Shown here one piece after another: positions 42,495-51,414 of a stretch of DNA of 64,000 bases. The stretch is from Variovorax paradoxus. GTDB taxonomy: Bacteria; Pseudomonadota; Gammaproteobacteria; Burkholderiales; Burkholderiaceae_C. The position numbers were made by a program, and so were the translations under genes. The notes beneath the pieces are model-generated. The model did not search any database and was not told where the DNA came from. It was given only the letters and a program-made list of their open reading frames with translations. Where the stretch lies: NCBI RefSeq assembly GCF_000834655.1, contig NZ_JXQQ01000044.1, forward strand, positions 62,001-126,000. Direction: 5' to 3'. Position 1 is the first letter of the stretch, and each line of letters opens with the position of its first letter.

Positions 42495-43049
42495 ATGTCT
42501 GCTCCCCTGATCGAATTCGACACCGACCGCCTTCGCCTGCGCCAGTGGCGCGAGAGCGATTTCGCCCCTTTCGCCGCCATGGCAGCCGACCCTCAGGTCA
42601 TGGAATTCCTGCTCCCGCTGCCCACGCGCGCCGACAGCGATGCGCTCATCGAACGCATCAAGGCGCGCATCGAAGAAAACGGCTGGGGCTTCTGGGCCGT
42701 CGAGCACAAGGCAAAGGGCGAATTCATGGGCTTCACGGGCCTCAACGTGCCGCTGGCCACGCTGCCGTTTTCACCGTGCGTGGAGATCGGCTGGCGGTTT
42801 GCGCGCCACGCGTGGGGACAGGGATTCGCGACCGAGGCCGCACGCGGCGTGCTGCAGGTCGGCTTCGAGCGGCTCGGGTTCGCCGAAATCGTCGCCTTCA
42901 CCGCGCTCGGCAACCTGCGTTCGGCCGCGGTGATGGAACGCATCGGCATGCACGAGGACGTGGCCGGTGCGTTCGACCATCCGTCCGTGCCCGCCGGAAG
43001 CCCGCTGCTTGCGCACCGGCTCTTCCGGATCCGCCGCCCGCAGCGCTGA
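42495..43049 (+). CDS. GNAT-family N-acetyltransferase (RimJ/RimL type)
   Basis: This 184-residue protein begins with the Acetyltransf_3 strand IEFDTDRLRLRQWRESDFAPFAAMAADP. It continues with GFTGLNVP, EIGWRFARHAWGQGFATEAARGVLQVGFERLGF (acetyl-CoA loop) and NLRSAAVMERIGM. The family acetylates ribosomal protein N-termini, antibiotics or other amines; the acceptor here is unknown. It is divergent from the ClC gene and converges with the sorbosone-dehydrogenase-like gene, 15 bases away. Confidence 0.92.
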   Translation: MSAPLIEFDTDRLRLRQWRESDFAPFAAMAADPQVMEFLLPLPTRADSDALIERIKARIEENGWGFWAVEHKAKGEFMGFTGLNVPLATLPFSPCVEIGWRFARHAWGQGFATEAARGVLQVGFERLGFAEIVAFTALGNLRSAAVMERIGMHEDVAGAFDHPSVPAGSPLLAHRLFRIRRPQR

Positions 43050-43064
43050 AAAAGCCGGCGCGAG

Positions 43065-44441
43065 TTACTGCGGTTTCGCGCGCGACACGCGCCACACCGC
43101 ATTGCCCACGTCGTCGGCCACCAGCAGCGCGCCGCTCTTGTCGAGCGTCACGCCCACCGGCCGGCCCTGGGCCTTTTCGTCGGCGGTGAGGAAGCCGGTG
43201 AGGATGTCCACCGGCGGCCCGCTCGGCTTGCCGCCGATGAAGGGCACGAACACCACCTTGTAGCCCGACTTGGGCTTGCGGTTCCACGAGCCGTGCTCGC
43301 CGATGAAGACGCCGCTCGCGAACTCCGGCGGCATGCCGCGCGCGTGCGAGAAGGTCATGCCGAGCGGCGCGACGTGCGAGCCGAGCGCGTAATCGGGCGC
43401 GATGGCCTTAGCCGCCATCTCGGGGTTCTGCGGCGTCACGCGCGCATCGACGATGCCCCCGTAGTAGGTCCAGGGCCAGCCGTAGAACGCGCCCTCCTTC
43501 ACCGAGGTGAGGTAGTCGGGCACGAGGTCGCTGCCGATCTCGTCGCGCTCGTTCACCACGGTCCACAGCACGTTGGTGTCGGGGTCCCAGCCCATGCCGT
43601 TGGGGTTGCGCAAGCCGCTCGCGAAAAGGCGCTTTTCTCCCGTCTTGGCGTCGACCTCCCAGATCGCGGCGCGGCCTTCCTCGGCCGCGAGGCCGTTCTC
43701 GCCGATGTTGCTGTTGGAGCCGACCGTCACATAGAGCTTCGTGCCGTCGGCGTTGGCGATCACGTTCTTGGTCCAGTGGTGGTTGATGCCCGCGGGCAGC
43801 TGCGTGACCAGCGTGGGATTGACCTTCACCGAGGTCTCGCCCTCGGTGTAGGGCACCTTCACGAGCGCATCGGCGTTGGCGATGAAGAGCTCGTTGCCTA
43901 CCAGCGCCATGCCGTAGGGCGACATCAGGTTGGTCATGAAGACCTGCTTGACCTCGGCCACGCCGTCGCCGTCGGCATCGCGCAGCAAGGTGATGCGGTT
44001 CGGGCTGGGCACGCCGGCACCGGCGCGGGCCATGACCTTGCCCATGACCCAGTTGCGGATCTTGGCGATCGGGCCACTGCCGCCGTCGCTGCTGCCGCCC
44101 GGCTTGGGCGGCTTGTTGCTCTCGGCCACGAGCACGTCGCCGTTGGGCAGGGTGTAGACCCAGCGCGGATGCTCCAGCCCGCGCGCGAGGGCGGTCACCC
44201 GCAGGCCTTCGGCGGGGGTGGGCGCGGCGGTGTCGGTCCAGCCGACGGCTGGCGCCACGTTGACGGTCGGAATCATCGTCTTGTTCGGCTCGACCAGCTG
44301 CGGACGCGGGCCGGTCGTGACCTCCGGGGCGAGCTTGGCGGCCTCGCCGCAGCCGGCCACGAGCAGGGCGGCGGCGACGGCCAGGGCGGACATCTGCCAG
44401 GCGCGGGCGATGCGGGTGGGTGCTTGCTGCGGAGCTTTCAT
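43065..44441 (-). CDS. PQQ-dependent sugar (sorbosone) dehydrogenase-like lipoprotein
   Basis: A 458-residue exported beta-propeller. The signal ends in a lipobox, ALLVAGC, with lipidated Cys31, so it is membrane-anchored in the periplasm. Propeller features include LARGLEHPRWVYTLPNGDVLVAES, NRITLLRDADGDG, INHHWTKNV and IGEHGSWNRKPKSGYKVVFVPF. The family resembles soluble glucose/L-sorbosone dehydrogenases, which use PQQ; no pqq genes are in the window. The start ATG at 44441 is chosen because it gives a complete lipoprotein signal. It is divergent from the AlaX gene. Confidence 0.88.
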   Translation of the reverse strand: MKAPQQAPTRIARAWQMSALAVAAALLVAGCGEAAKLAPEVTTGPRPQLVEPNKTMIPTVNVAPAVGWTDTAAPTPAEGLRVTALARGLEHPRWVYTLPNGDVLVAESNKPPKPGGSSDGGSGPIAKIRNWVMGKVMARAGAGVPSPNRITLLRDADGDGVAEVKQVFMTNLMSPYGMALVGNELFIANADALVKVPYTEGETSVKVNPTLVTQLPAGINHHWTKNVIANADGTKLYVTVGSNSNIGENGLAAEEGRAAIWEVDAKTGEKRLFASGLRNPNGMGWDPDTNVLWTVVNERDEIGSDLVPDYLTSVKEGAFYGWPWTYYGGIVDARVTPQNPEMAAKAIAPDYALGSHVAPLGMTFSHARGMPPEFASGVFIGEHGSWNRKPKSGYKVVFVPFIGGKPSGPPVDILTGFLTADEKAQGRPVGVTLDKSGALLVADDVGNAVWRVSRAKPQ

Positions 44442-44571
44442 GCGTGATCCTTCGCGGCGGGGGCCGCATACCGCGCGGATCATCCATCGCGGGCCGGCCC
44501 CGGGGTTGTCGGTCGTGGGCGCTTTCTGGCGTGGGCGCACCCCAATCGCGCATCGCCGCTACCATCGCCGG

Positions 44572-45330
44572 ATGACCGACGACCTGTTCCGTGCCGACGC
44601 CTACCTGCGCGCCTGCGAAGCCCGCATCCTGCGCATCGACGAAGCCGGCATCGTGCTGGACCGCACGGTGTTCTATCCGCTGGGCGGCGGGCAGGCTGGA
44701 GACAGCGGCGTGCTGGCCCTGGCCGACGGCCGCGAACTCGTCATCGCCGACACCCGCAAGGCCAAGAACGAAGAGGGCCTTCCCACCCACGAGTTCCTCC
44801 ACGTGCCGACGCCCGAACAGGCCGACCTCCTGGCCGCGCTGAAGCCCGGCGACACCGTCACCGCCCGCCTGGACTGGGAGCGCCGCCACCGGCTGATGCG
44901 CTTTCACACCGCCTCCCACCTCCTGTGCCACCTCGTGCCGGTGCCGGTGAACGGCTGCTCGATCACTCCCGACTACGCGCGCATCGATTTCCACATGACC
45001 GACCCGCTCGACAAGGAAGCGCTCACCGCCGGCCTCGCGCGGCTGGTCGAGGCGGCTCATCCGCTGACGGTGGGCGCGATCACCGACGAAGAGCTCGACG
45101 CGAACCCGGCGCTGGTCAAGAGCATGAGCGTGCAGCCCCCGCGCGGCACGGGCACGGTGCGCACCATCCGCATCGGCGCCGAAGGCGACGCGCAGATCGA
45201 CTTCCAGCCCTGCGGCGGCACGCATGTTGCGAACACCGCCGAGATCGGGGCCGTGGTCGTCACCAAGATCGAGAAGAAAAGCGCCAACAGCCGGCGCGTG
45301 GTGCTGGGCTGGGCGGCAGCGGCCGCCTGA
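44572..45330 (+). CDS. Alanyl-tRNA editing protein AlaX
   Basis: This 252-residue free-standing editing factor related to the AlaRS editing domain hydrolyses Ser-tRNA-Ala or Gly-tRNA-Ala. The metal-binding set is complete: H112 and H116 in HTASH, and C214 and H218 in CGGTH. The N-terminal part FYPLGGGQAGDSG is the AlaX beta-barrel motif, and the C-terminal IEKKSANSRRVVLGW is the typical end. Length fits AlaX-II. ATG 44572 is preceded only by a weak ribosome site. A dsbD-like gene begins 46 bases later. Confidence 0.92.
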   Translation: MTDDLFRADAYLRACEARILRIDEAGIVLDRTVFYPLGGGQAGDSGVLALADGRELVIADTRKAKNEEGLPTHEFLHVPTPEQADLLAALKPGDTVTARLDWERRHRLMRFHTASHLLCHLVPVPVNGCSITPDYARIDFHMTDPLDKEALTAGLARLVEAAHPLTVGAITDEELDANPALVKSMSVQPPRGTGTVRTIRIGAEGDAQIDFQPCGGTHVANTAEIGAVVVTKIEKKSANSRRVVLGWAAAAA

Positions 45331-45376
45331 CGAAACACCCGGAACTTCGCCCTGCCCTATTGCTCCGACTGACGGC

Positions 45377-47608
45377 ATGATCTTCCCGCGCATCCATTTC
45401 GCTACGCTTCTGATAGCAATCGCCGCAGCCAGCATGCCGGCCGCCGCGCAATTGGCGCCCAAGACCGGGGCTGTCGTCACCACCCCGCACGTGCGCGCCG
45501 AACTCGTTGCGCATGCGCCCGACGGCGTCTCCCCCGGCGCCCAGGCCTGGGTCGGCCTGCAGATCACCCACCAGCCCGAGTGGCACACCTACTGGAAGAA
45601 CGCCGGCGATTCGGGCCTCCCGACCGAACTGACCTGGACGCTGCCCGCCGGCGTCTCGACCGGCGAGATCGCCTGGCCGGTGCCCAAGAAGATCCCGGTC
45701 GGCAACCTCGCCAACTACGGCTACGAGAACACCGTGCTGCTGCCGGTCCCGCTGGAGGTCTCGACGCTCTACAAGCCGCCGATGGCGCTGGCCGGCGGCA
45801 CGCCGGCCATGGACGTAAAGCTCAAGGCCTCCTGGCTGGTCTGCCGAAAAGAATGCATCCCCGAAGAGGGCGAGTTCATCCTTTCGCTGCCGCTGCAGGG
45901 CTCGACCGCGCTGCACAAGGCCGACTTCGACGCCGCACAGGCCGCCCAGCCCCAGCCGCTGGCCCAACCGGGCGGCATCGAGGTCGACGGCACCAACCTG
46001 CGAATCACGCTCGAAGGGCTGCCGGCCGCCGTGCAAGGCAAGACGCTGGCCTTCTTCCCCGAGACCCCCGAAGTGATCCGCACCGCGGCCGTCTCCGGCA
46101 AGGACTGGACGCAAAGCTGGCAAGGCGGCACCTGGACCGCGACGATGCCGCTGGCCGACCAGCGCAGCGCGAGCCCCACTGTCTTGCCGCTCGTGGTCGC
46201 CCTCGCCGACGCCGACCGCCAGCCGGGCCAGCCGGTGGCATGGCGCGCGGAAGCGCCGGTTTCCGGCAACTGGCCCGCCGCCACGCCGGCACGCGCCGAG
46301 GTGTCGCCCGCACTGCAGGCCGCGCTCACTGCCAATGCGGCAAATGCCGCCAACGCGGCCGCATCCGCCTCGACCACCGACCTGCCCGCCCAACCCACCG
46401 GCACCTTCGCCATGGCGTTGCTGGGCGCATTGCTCGGCGGCCTGCTGCTGAACCTGATGCCCTGCGTGTTCCCGATCCTCGCGATCAAGGTGCTGGGCTT
46501 TGCGCGGCAGGCAGGCAATGCCAGCGCACACCGCAAGGCGGGCCTCGCTTACACCGGCGGCGTGATGCTGTCGTTCCTCGCGCTCGGCGGCGCCATGCTC
46601 GCGCTGCGCGCGGCCGGTGCGCAACTGGGCTGGGGCTTCCAGCTGCAGTCGCCGGGCGTGGTGGCGGCGCTCGCGGCGCTCTTCACGCTGATCGGCCTGA
46701 ACCTCGTGGGCGTGTTCGAGTTCGGTCACGCGGCGCCCTCGTCGGTGTGCACCGCCCAGGCCAAGCATCCGCTGGCCAACGACTTCCTCTCCGGCGTGCT
46801 CGCCGTGGTGATCGCCTCGCCCTGCACCGCGCCGTTCATGGGCGTGTCGCTCGGCTTCGCGATCGGCCTGCCCGCCGCGCAGGCGCTGCTGCTCTTCGCG
46901 GCGCTGGGCCTCGGGCTCGCGCTGCCGTATCTCGTGGCCGGCTTCGTGCCCGCCGTCGCCCACCTGCTGCCCAAGCCCGGACCCTGGATGGGCACGCTGC
47001 GCCGCCTGCTGGCCTTTCCGATGTTCGCCACCGTGGCGTGGCTGGTCTGGATCCTCGGCCAGCAAAGCGGCATCGACGGCGCGGGCACGCTGCTCGCGCT
47101 GCTGGTGTGCCTGGCGGCCATCGTCTGGGCATTCACGCTGCGCGGCCGCACGCGGCTGGTGATCGCCACCGTGCTGATCGCCTTCACCGCGGTGCTGACC
47201 GGTGCCATCGGCCGCAACGTGCTGCAGGTGGTGGAGCCGGCCAGGCTGGCTGCGAACAGCACTGCCGACCAGCGCTGGCAACCGTGGTCGGCCGAGCGCG
47301 TGAGCGAGCTCTCGGGCGCCGGCCAGCCGGTGTTCATCGACTTCACCGCCGCCTGGTGCGTGACCTGCCAATACAACAAGAAGCGCACGCTGGCCGATGC
47401 CGACGTGCTCGCCGATTTCGATGCCAAGAAGGTCGCGATGCTGCGCGCCGACTGGACCCGCCGCGACCCCGCGATCACCGCCGCGCTCACCGCGCTCGGC
47501 CGCAGCGGCGTGCCTGTGTACGTGCTGCAGGCGCCGGGCAAGGCGCCGGTCGTGCTGACCGAAATTTTGGGTAAAGACGAGGTCCGCGCCGCACTCGCCG
47601 CGCTTTGA
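45377..47608 (+). CDS. dsbD: Thiol:disulfide interchange protein DsbD/ScsB-like
   Basis: At 743 residues, in order: a signal peptide (to about residue 23, SMPAAAQ), a periplasmic alpha domain with the redox pair C156/C160 (CRKEC), and an eight-helix DsbD core with LMPCVFPILAIKVLGF and IASPCTAPFMGVSLGF. The C-terminal thioredoxin domain has C661/C664 in WCVTC. All three cysteine pairs needed to pass electrons from cytoplasmic thioredoxin to periplasmic partners are present. The long N-terminal part is nearer ScsB than classical DsbD. A periplasmic redoxin gene lies 77 bases downstream and may be a partner. Confidence 0.92.
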   Translation: MIFPRIHFATLLIAIAAASMPAAAQLAPKTGAVVTTPHVRAELVAHAPDGVSPGAQAWVGLQITHQPEWHTYWKNAGDSGLPTELTWTLPAGVSTGEIAWPVPKKIPVGNLANYGYENTVLLPVPLEVSTLYKPPMALAGGTPAMDVKLKASWLVCRKECIPEEGEFILSLPLQGSTALHKADFDAAQAAQPQPLAQPGGIEVDGTNLRITLEGLPAAVQGKTLAFFPETPEVIRTAAVSGKDWTQSWQGGTWTATMPLADQRSASPTVLPLVVALADADRQPGQPVAWRAEAPVSGNWPAATPARAEVSPALQAALTANAANAANAAASASTTDLPAQPTGTFAMALLGALLGGLLLNLMPCVFPILAIKVLGFARQAGNASAHRKAGLAYTGGVMLSFLALGGAMLALRAAGAQLGWGFQLQSPGVVAALAALFTLIGLNLVGVFEFGHAAPSSVCTAQAKHPLANDFLSGVLAVVIASPCTAPFMGVSLGFAIGLPAAQALLLFAALGLGLALPYLVAGFVPAVAHLLPKPGPWMGTLRRLLAFPMFATVAWLVWILGQQSGIDGAGTLLALLVCLAAIVWAFTLRGRTRLVIATVLIAFTAVLTGAIGRNVLQVVEPARLAANSTADQRWQPWSAERVSELSGAGQPVFIDFTAAWCVTCQYNKKRTLADADVLADFDAKKVAMLRADWTRRDPAITAALTALGRSGVPVYVLQAPGKAPVVLTEILGKDEVRAALAAL

Positions 47609-47685
47609 CCACACTGCGTGACATGGGTTGTCACATGCACTTGAAGAAACCGTTCTAAGCTGCAGTTGTCGTTTGGAATTTTCTA

Positions 47686-48396
47686 ATGGAGCTCAAGCTG
47701 GCCATGTCTCTCTCGCCGACCTCCGACTCGCGTTCCCTTCGTGCCGCGCGCCATGCCCGCGCCGCCCTGAGCCGAGCCTCCCGCCGTGCCGTGGTCGCTG
47801 CCGCCGTTGCGCTCGGCGGGGCCTTTTTGATGGGCACCAACGCGTTCGCCGCACCGGCCGTGGGCCAGCAGGCGCCCGACTTCGTGGCCGTGGACACCAC
47901 CGGCGCCAAGCACAAGCTCTCCGACTTCGCCGGCAAGTTCGTCGTGCTCGAATGGACCAACCCCGGCTGCCCCTTCGTGCGCAAGCACTACGGCAGCGGC
48001 AACATGCCCGCCACGCAAAAGGCCGCGACCGCCAAGGGCGTGGTGTGGCTGGCCATCAACTCCACCGAGCGCGCTGCGAGCGACTACCTGAAGGCCGACG
48101 CGCTCGATGCCTGGATGAAGTCGCAATCGGCCGCGCCCACTGCCGTGCTGATGGACGAGGACGGCGTCATCGGCCAGGTCTACGGCGCGCGCACCACGCC
48201 GCACATCTTCATCATCGATCCGAAGGGCACGCTGGTGTATGCGGGCGGCATCGACAGCATTGCGTCGGCGCGCGTGGACGACATCAAGACCGCGACCAAC
48301 TACGTGAACCAGGCGCTGGGCGAAGCCTTCGGCGGCAAACCGATCTCGGCGACCACGACGCGGCCCTACGGCTGCTCGATCAAATACAAGACCTGA
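47686..48396 (+). CDS. Exported thioredoxin-fold (redoxin/AhpC-TSA) protein
   Basis: A 236-residue protein with an export signal. RASRRAVVAAAVALGGAFLMG is Tat-like, with R33 and R34, and cleavage is likely after NAFA (residue 55). The redoxin domain follows: VGQQAPDFVAVDTTG, then TNPGCPFVRKHY with C95 as the single active-site cysteine in place of a CxxC, and TTPHIFIIDPKG. A second cysteine, C230, lies in the C-terminal RPYGCSIKY. The start at 47686 has TTGGAA upstream; ATG 47704 is an alternative that still keeps the signal. The position after dsbD suggests it receives electrons from DsbD. Confidence 0.87.
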   Translation: MELKLAMSLSPTSDSRSLRAARHARAALSRASRRAVVAAAVALGGAFLMGTNAFAAPAVGQQAPDFVAVDTTGAKHKLSDFAGKFVVLEWTNPGCPFVRKHYGSGNMPATQKAATAKGVVWLAINSTERAASDYLKADALDAWMKSQSAAPTAVLMDEDGVIGQVYGARTTPHIFIIDPKGTLVYAGGIDSIASARVDDIKTATNYVNQALGEAFGGKPISATTTRPYGCSIKYKT

Positions 48397-48440
48397 CGCA
48401 GAACCTGACGCGCATTGCGTCCGTCACTCCATGAGTGACA

Positions 48441-48494
48441 GCTACCTGACCCGCGGCGTCAGGTAGCGGTCGGGGAGCCCGACCTAGCCTTAGG
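48441..48494 (+). promoter_or_regulatory. Tandem hairpins upstream of the MHS-family transporter gene
   Basis: GCTACCTGAC (48441-48450) and GTCAGGTAGC (48458-48467) form a perfect 10-bp stem. Directly abutting, GGTCGGG (48468-48474) and CCCGACC (48478-48484) form a 7-bp stem with a GAG loop. A short CCTA/TAGG pair ends at 48494. No U-tract follows, so a simple intrinsic terminator is unlikely. The cluster lies 31 bases before the transporter start. Confidence 0.5.
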
Positions 48495-48524
48495 CGTTCA
48501 CACATCGCCCAAGGGGACAACAAG

Positions 48525-49868
48525 ATGAATCCTGCGCCCTCCGCTGCGCCACAAGGCGCGGCCGCCCGCCCTTCTTCCACCACGGCCTCCTCCTCGAAAT
48601 TCGCCACCGTGCTGCGCGTGACCGGCGGGAATTTCATGGAGATGTTCGACTTCTTCCTGTTCGGCTTCTACGCAACGCAGATCTCGAAGGCGTTCTTCCC
48701 CGCGGGCAACGAGTTCGCCTCGCTGATGCTCACTTTCATGACCTTCGGCGCGGGCTTCCTAATGCGACCGCTGGGCGCGATCTTCCTGGGCGCCTACGTC
48801 GACCGCGTCGGCCGCCGCAAGGGCCTGATCGTCACGCTCGCGCTCATGGCGCTGGGCACGCTGCTCATCGCCTGCGTGCCGGCCTACGCGACCATCGGCG
48901 TCATCGCGCCGCTCCTGGTGCTCATCGGCCGGCTGCTGCAGGGCTTCTCGGCGGGCGTGGAGCTGGGCGGCGTGTCGGTGTACCTCTCGGAGATGGCCAC
49001 GCCGGGCCGCAAGGGCTTCTACGTGAGCTGGCAATCGGCCAGCCAGCAGGTGGCCATCGTCGTGGCGGCAGCGCTCGGCTACTGGCTCAACGTGACCTAC
49101 TCCTCGCAGGAGATCGGCGACTTCTACTGGCGCGTGCCGTTCTTCGTCGGCTGCCTGATCGTGCCGGTGCTCTTCGTCATCCGCCGCTCGCTGCAGGAGA
49201 CCGAAGAGTTCATGGCACGCAAGCACCGCCCCGATGCGCGCGAGATCTTCCAGTCGATGATCGCCAACTGGGGCCTCGTCATCGCCGGGATGATGCTGGT
49301 GTCGATGACCACCGTGTCGTTCTATCTCATCACGGTCTACACGCCGACCTTCGGCAAGTCGGTGCTGCACCTGAGCACGACCGATGCACTCATCGTCACG
49401 CTGTGCGTGGCCGTCTCCAACTTCATCTGGCTGCCGATCATGGGTGCGCTCTCGGACCGCGTGGGACGCAAGCCGCTGCTGATTTTGTTCACCGTGCTGA
49501 CCATCCTCACCGCGTACCCGTCGCTCAAGTGGCTGGTGGGCGCGCCGAGCTTCGCGCGCATGCTCGAAGTGGAACTGTGGCTGTCATTCCTCTACGCGAG
49601 CTACAACGGCGCGATGGTGGTGGCGCTCACCGAAGTGATGCCGGTCAATGTGCGCACCGCCGGCTTCTCGCTTGCCTACAGCCTGGCGACGGCGCTGTTC
49701 GGCGGCTTCACGCCGGCCATCGCGACTGGGCTCATCGAGATGACCGGCGACAAGGGCGCGCCGGGCCTGTGGATGACGGCGGCCGCCATCTGCGGGCTGA
49801 TCGCCACGCTGGTTCTCTACCGGCGCAACGTGAGCCCGGCGGATTCGCGGCGCGTGCCGGTGGTCTGA
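48525..49868 (+). CDS. MFS transporter, metabolite:H+ symporter (citrate/tricarballylate type)
   Basis: A 447-residue membrane protein with twelve expected helices and clear MHS-family motifs. [17 protein letters not shown] opens the first helix, and the loop [13 protein letters not shown] between helices 2 and 3 recurs as [11 protein letters not shown] between 8 and 9. [22 protein letters not shown] closely matches citrate-proton symporters (CitA, TcuC). Substrate is probably a tricarboxylate. GGGGAC lies near 48513. The N-terminal 25 residues are Ala/Ser/Pro-rich and may start too early. Paired hairpins in the leader suggest post-transcriptional control. Confidence 0.9.
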   Translation: MNPAPSAAPQGAAARPSSTTASSSKFATVLRVTGGNFMEMFDFFLFGFYATQISKAFFPAGNEFASLMLTFMTFGAGFLMRPLGAIFLGAYVDRVGRRKGLIVTLALMALGTLLIACVPAYATIGVIAPLLVLIGRLLQGFSAGVELGGVSVYLSEMATPGRKGFYVSWQSASQQVAIVVAAALGYWLNVTYSSQEIGDFYWRVPFFVGCLIVPVLFVIRRSLQETEEFMARKHRPDAREIFQSMIANWGLVIAGMMLVSMTTVSFYLITVYTPTFGKSVLHLSTTDALIVTLCVAVSNFIWLPIMGALSDRVGRKPLLILFTVLTILTAYPSLKWLVGAPSFARMLEVELWLSFLYASYNGAMVVALTEVMPVNVRTAGFSLAYSLATALFGGFTPAIATGLIEMTGDKGAPGLWMTAAAICGLIATLVLYRRNVSPADSRRVPVV

Positions 49869-49930
49869 GCTTTCCACGGACGGTCCCAGGGCCATCGCAG
49901 GCGATGGCGAGGCCCTGCGACAATTGGGAA

Positions 49931-51040
49931 ATGCCTTTCGCCCCATTGCAAAACGACACTTTCCTGCGAGCCTGCTGGCGCCAGGCCACCGATCACACGC
50001 CCGTCTGGCTGATGCGCCAGGCCGGCCGCTACCTGCCGGAGTACGTCGCCACGCGCGCCAAGGCCGGCAGCTTCATGGGGCTGGCCACCAACACCGACTA
50101 CGCCACCGAAGTCACGCTGCAGCCGCTCGCACGCTACCCGCTGGACGCGGCGATCCTGTTCTCCGACATCCTCACTGTGCCCGACGCCATGGGCCTGGGC
50201 CTTTCTTTCGAAGCCGGCGAAGGCCCGCGCTTTGCCCGCCCGGTGCGCGACGAAGCGGCCGTGGCCGCGCTCGAAGTGCCCGACATGGCCAGGTTGCGCT
50301 ACGTGTTCGACGCCGTGGCCTCGATTCGCGGCGCGCTCGACGGCCGGGTGCCGCTGATCGGCTTCTCGGGCAGCCCCTGGACGCTCGCCTGCTACATGGT
50401 CGAAGGCGCGGGCTCCAGCGACTACCGGCTCGTGAAAAGCATGCTGTACAGCCGCCCCGACCTGATGCACCGCATCCTCGCGGTCAATGCCGATTCGGTG
50501 GCCACGTACCTCAACGCGCAGATCGACGCCGGCGCGCAGGCCGTGATGATCTTCGACAGCTGGGGCGGCGTGCTGGCCGACGGCGCCTTCCAGGAGTTCA
50601 GCCTCGCCTACACGGCGCGCGTGCTCGCGGGCTTGAAGCGCACCGGCGCCGATGGCCAGCCCGTGCCGCGCATCGTGTTCACCAAGGGCGGCGGCCTCTG
50701 GCTCGAAGCCATGCGCGCGCTCGATTGCGAAGTGCTCGGCGTGGACTGGACCGTGAACCTCGCCGCCGCGCGCCGCCAGGTCGCCGAAGGCACCGACGGC
50801 AAGGCCAAGGCGCTGCAGGGCAACATCGATCCGAACGTGCTGTTCGCGCCGCCCGCGCAGATCGAGGCCGAGGTGGCGAAAGTCCTGCAGGCGTTCGGCA
50901 AGCCCCATGCGGACCGCAATGCCCCCGGCCCGACGCACATCTTCAACCTGGGCCACGGCATCAGCCAGTTCACGCCGCCCGACCATGTGGCGGCGCTGGT
51001 CGAAGCGGTCCACACGCAGTCGCGGGCCCTGCGCGGCTGA
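49931..51040 (+). CDS. hemE: Uroporphyrinogen decarboxylase
   Basis: A 369-residue cytosolic heme-pathway enzyme that removes four acetate carboxyls from uroporphyrinogen III. The conserved [13 protein letters not shown] is at residues 26-38, [15 protein letters not shown] and [17 protein letters not shown] follow, then IFDSWGGVL, and [16 protein letters not shown] closes the protein. The start ATG at 49931 has GGGAA directly upstream. The leader is only 62 bases from the permease stop. It precedes priA, with an AT-rich DnaA-box-bearing gap between. Confidence 0.97.
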   Translation: MPFAPLQNDTFLRACWRQATDHTPVWLMRQAGRYLPEYVATRAKAGSFMGLATNTDYATEVTLQPLARYPLDAAILFSDILTVPDAMGLGLSFEAGEGPRFARPVRDEAAVAALEVPDMARLRYVFDAVASIRGALDGRVPLIGFSGSPWTLACYMVEGAGSSDYRLVKSMLYSRPDLMHRILAVNADSVATYLNAQIDAGAQAVMIFDSWGGVLADGAFQEFSLAYTARVLAGLKRTGADGQPVPRIVFTKGGGLWLEAMRALDCEVLGVDWTVNLAAARRQVAEGTDGKAKALQGNIDPNVLFAPPAQIEAEVAKVLQAFGKPHADRNAPGPTHIFNLGHGISQFTPPDHVAALVEAVHTQSRALRG

Positions 51041-51142
51041 AACTGTGACCCGGGGGGCCGATCGTGCGGAAGCGCGAAGTGCCCCCGGGAAAATCGCTCC
51101 GCCGCTGTTTGTCAAGCCTAAAAACGGTGTAGGAGGCCCGAC

Positions 51143-51151
51143 TTATGCACA
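51143..51151 (+). promoter_or_regulatory. DnaA-box match 1 (TTATGCACA)
   Basis: Fits the TTATNCACA consensus exactly. It is in the AT-rich hemE-priA gap and in the same orientation as the second match 187 bases away. A single 9-mer can occur by chance, so the pairing and the context are the only support. Confidence 0.35.
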
Positions 51152-51329
51152 AAACCTGTGTTGCAGTGCGCAAGATTATCTGAGGCATTGACCTCTTTGC
51201 TCCCAAACCAATAGCACGCGTAAGTTGTTGATTTATATAGGATTTGAACTTTGCTTTTTTTTGGGGCAATCCAGCCGAAGCCTTGATTTTCAAGGCTCCG
51301 CAGCGTGTCGAGGCCGGTTGTCAACAAAG

Positions 51330-51338
51330 TTATCCACA
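51330..51338 (+). promoter_or_regulatory. DnaA-box match 2 (TTATCCACA)
   Basis: This is the perfect strong DnaA-box sequence, flanked by GTTGTCAACAAAG on the left and GAAA on the right, about 77 bases before the likely priA start. A role in coupling priA to replication initiation is possible. Confidence 0.45.
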
Positions 51339-51414
51339 GAAACTCTGGATGGCTGGCAAAGCACTGGAAAATCAACGACTTAAGTGGTTTTGCTCAAAGT
51401 CGCATTAACAACCG

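Larger units (their letters stand above)
51041..51414. other. AT-rich hemE-priA intergenic region with DnaA-box matches
   Basis: This 374-base region has no gene I can support. It is much more AT-rich than its surroundings, especially 51165-51270, which includes a TTTATATAGG stretch and a run of eight or nine T. It holds TTATGCACA (51143-51151) and TTATCCACA (51330-51338), both matching the DnaA-box consensus TTATNCACA in the same direction. A perfect small palindrome, AGCCTTGA-TTT-TCAAGGCT, lies at 51279-51297. It may contain the priA promoter and a DnaA-binding control site. Confidence 0.5.

Noticed and set aside
51279-51297. AGCCTTGA-TTT-TCAAGGCT palindrome as a terminator for hemE
   Set aside because: No U-run follows on either strand. 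The T-run at 51254-51262 lies upstream of the stem, on the wrong side.
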